DNA of 8,159 nucleotides from CAZVXI01 sp964631295 (GTDB lineage Bacteria > Planctomycetota > Phycisphaerae > Phycisphaerales > SM1A02). Made by a program: the position numbers and the translations under genes. Below the pieces are notes generated by a model. The model was not told the origin of the DNA. It saw only the letters and a list, made by a program, of their open reading frames with translations, and did not search any database. This document shows, piece by piece, positions 6,498 to 8,159 of this stretch (positions within the stretch are counted from its first letter, which is position 1; each line of letters opens with the position of its first letter). The stretch lies in NCBI GenBank assembly GCA_964631295.1, contig CAZVXI010000144.1:1-8159 (forward strand), written 5' to 3'.

Positions 6498-6504
6498 GGA
6501 GGAG
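6498..6504 (+). promoter_or_regulatory. Shine-Dalgarno site for the secreted protease
   Basis: GGAGGAG lies eight bases before ATG 6513. It fixes the start: an ATG at 6505 touches the site and is out of frame with the protease, while ATG 6513 leads directly into a signal peptide. Confidence 0.8.
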
Positions 6505-6512
6505 ATGTGTGT

Positions 6513-8159
6513 ATGCGACGTGTTTCTCGCTGCTCGCTGCGGTCTGGCGTGATCTGTGCATGGGTGGGGTTTGTGCTGGCTGTCATTGCTGCGACGCCCG
6601 CGGCCGCTCAGATGGCAGATGTCGCACACGAGTATGCGCACACGCCTTTTGATTCTGGTGAGGTTGTCAGCCATCGTCGCAGCCGGGGGGTGATCTGGTC
6701 GACCGTTGTGCGTGTGAAGCATGCTGCGTGGATGCGGCTGTATTTCGATCATGCGGAACTTGGCAGAGCTGCGACACGCCGTGGCGGGAAGATTGCTCAG
6801 CGCACGCAGTTGCGGATGACCTCGCTCGCTGATGGTGCTGTGCAGACGCTCGACTTCAACTCGATGCGGCAGTGGGGCAACTCGTCTGCGTACTTCAATG
6901 GTGGAGCACTGTTGCTGGAGATCATTGCTGACCCGCAGGCCGGGCCGAGCCGAATCTCCGGAACGAATATTCTGTATGGATTGCCCGGGCGGCAGCCGGC
7001 GCTTCGCACGCTGTGCGGCAGTGATGATCGTGCTCCCTCGAATGATGCGCGCATCGGGCGGACTTCCAATGGTTGCACTGCGTGGATGATCGACGATGCT
7101 GAGCGCTGCATGCTGACTGCCGGGCACTGTGATGGCAGTGTCGGTTCGCTGCCATTTGATACAGTGAGTTTCAACGTGCCTGATTCCCTGCCGGATGGCA
7201 CGCTTGTGATGGCTGATCCGGATGATCAGTATGCGATTGATGCTGCTTCGATTCAGAGTACCGGCTCGGGCATTCCGGGTACGGAGTACACGTACTTCGG
7301 TGTGTTCCCGAACTCGAACACCGATCTGACGCCTGCTGAAGCGCAGGGCGGCTTCTTCAACTTCGTTGCCCCGCCGGCAGCGAGCGGGCAGGCGCTTCGC
7401 ATCACCGGGTACGGCACGACTGATCCGCCGGACGAACTCAACCAGGTTCAGCAGACCTCCACCGGTCCGTTTGTTGCCAACCCGACATCGATCGAGCACG
7501 CAGTCGACACGACTCCGGGAAACTCCGGCTCGCCGATCATTCTCGAATCGACTGGGGAAGCCATCGGCATTCACACGCATGGCGGGTGCGATGTTGATGT
7601 GAATGAAGGCACGAAAGGGGACTACGCGCCGCTTGCCGGTGCCCTTGCCAACCCGCTTGGTGTGTGCAACACGTTCTTCCCACCGCCCGCGAATGATGAT
7701 TGTGTCAATGCGAGTGTCGTCTCCAACGGTGAGTTTGCCTTCGACACGCGTGGCGCATCGACTGATGGTTCGCTGCACATCGCGTGCAACATGAATGGAT
7801 TTGCGAATGTCGGCCCGGACATCTGGTATGTCTACACAGCGACGTGTACGGATGATCTGATCATTTCCACGTGTGGCGCTGCTGACTTCGATACGCGCAT
7901 TGCGGTGTACGACACGATTGAATGCACGCCGGGCTTCAGCGATGCGCCGATTGTCTGTGCAGATAACACAGGCGGGTGTGCGGGTGATACGACCGAAGTT
8001 ATCCTGGCTGTGACTGAGGGTGAACAGCTCCTGATTCGTGTTGGTGGAAACAACAGTGACTCTGGCGATACGGGGACGGGCACGCTCACGATTCAGTGCG
8101 GCGAGCCCTGTGCGGGTGATGCTGATGGCGACTCGGATGTTGATCTCTCCGACCTGCTG
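6513..8159 (+). CDS. Secreted trypsin/V8-like serine protease with PPC and dockerin-type modules, 3'-truncated by window edge
   Basis: There are 549 codons with no stop before the edge. Residues 1-32 form a signal peptide: a basic start (MRRVSRCSLR), a hydrophobic core (VGFVLAVIAA) and PAAA-Q as the probable cleavage site. Residues of about 33-165 form an uncharacterised N-terminal region, perhaps a beta-rich propeptide. The S1 chymotrypsin-fold domain follows: H205 in TAGHC, D243 in YAIDAAS and S338 in TPGNSGSP form the expected triad order. The GNSGSP version of the serine motif resembles V8/glutamyl-endopeptidase-like (S1B) enzymes more than digestive trypsins (GDSGGP). C188, C199 and C206 could form disulfides near the His. 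A PPC-like module spans about 397-529 (DTRIAVYD, VCADN, QLLIRVGG). At the edge, the first dockerin-type loop (D536-x-D-x-D to D547) begins. It probably cleaves extracellular protein; substrate specificity cannot be read from this. It is not in an operon with the preceding gene. Confidence 0.92.
   Translation, partial: MRRVSRCSLRSGVICAWVGFVLAVIAATPAAAQMADVAHEYAHTPFDSGEVVSHRRSRGVIWSTVVRVKHAAWMRLYFDHAELGRAATRRGGKIAQRTQLRMTSLADGAVQTLDFNSMRQWGNSSAYFNGGALLLEIIADPQAGPSRISGTNILYGLPGRQPALRTLCGSDDRAPSNDARIGRTSNGCTAWMIDDAERCMLTAGHCDGSVGSLPFDTVSFNVPDSLPDGTLVMADPDDQYAIDAASIQSTGSGIPGTEYTYFGVFPNSNTDLTPAEAQGGFFNFVAPPAASGQALRITGYGTTDPPDELNQVQQTSTGPFVANPTSIEHAVDTTPGNSGSPIILESTGEAIGIHTHGGCDVDVNEGTKGDYAPLAGALANPLGVCNTFFPPPANDDCVNASVVSNGEFAFDTRGASTDGSLHIACNMNGFANVGPDIWYVYTATCTDDLIISTCGAADFDTRIAVYDTIECTPGFSDAPIVCADNTGGCAGDTTEVILAVTEGEQLLIRVGGNNSDSGDTGTGTLTIQCGEPCAGDADGDSDVDLSDLL

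Noticed and set aside
6480..7778. Long open frame on the minus strand (432 codons)
   Set aside because: It is antisense to the protease gene, whose triad, signal peptide and Shine-Dalgarno are clear. The minus-strand product is Arg-rich, with no recognisable domain.
1..8159. CRISPR array, tRNA, rRNA, insertion sequence or integrase
   Set aside because: I looked for regularly spaced direct repeats, cloverleaf-like segments, terminal inverted repeats and transposase or recombinase motifs, and saw none.

Overview
The window joins two kinds of DNA, both read left to right. The left third (1-2609) is a phage-type DNA-packaging cassette. It holds the 3' part of a ParB/Srx-fold protein gene, a small helix-turn-helix protein in the small-terminase (TerS) position, and a complete large terminase (TerL) with visible ATPase and nuclease motifs. 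The right two thirds (about 2750-8159) carry two genes for large secreted proteins. One is a 1081-residue multidomain Cys-rich protein. The other is a trypsin/V8-like serine protease that runs off the right edge. Both are assembled from the same beta-sandwich (PPC-like) modules and a C-terminal dockerin-type calcium-loop segment.

The host is most likely a planctomycete, probably class Phycisphaerae. The argument rests on the C-terminal dockerin-like segment with paired 'DLLAVLSAWG' helices, the repeated 'ACC' Cys-rich modules, and the fusion of PPC and dockerin modules to a secreted S1 protease, a combination I associate with that group's secretome. This is a family-level inference, not a database result. 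The DNA is GC-rich throughout, with no obvious change in codon style between the phage-like and secretome parts.

Layout: ParB-like 3' end (1-450), a 73-base gap, TerS candidate (524-1048), TerL (1035-2609, overlapping TerS by 14 bases with its Shine-Dalgarno inside the TerS Gln/Glu tail). A 432-base intergenic region (2610-3041) follows, with a 9-bp inverted repeat just after TerL, a good sigma70-type promoter (TTGACA, 17-base spacer, TATATG) and a leader of about 255 bases containing two perfect 12-bp palindromes. Then come the secreted multidomain protein (3042-6287), a strong intrinsic terminator (6335-6374), and the secreted protease (6513 to the edge).

How the genes work together: ParB-like, TerS and TerL form a coherent packaging-start module, but no portal, capsid or protease gene follows TerL as it would in a normal tailed-phage order. 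The module ends at TerL and host-type genes begin. This could be a prophage edge, a decayed prophage or a domesticated packaging element, and the window alone cannot decide. The two secreted proteins are separate transcription units sharing a modular architecture and probably an extracytoplasmic fate. The observations most worth following are the abrupt end of the packaging module and a four-cysteine cluster between the ATPase and nuclease domains of TerL.
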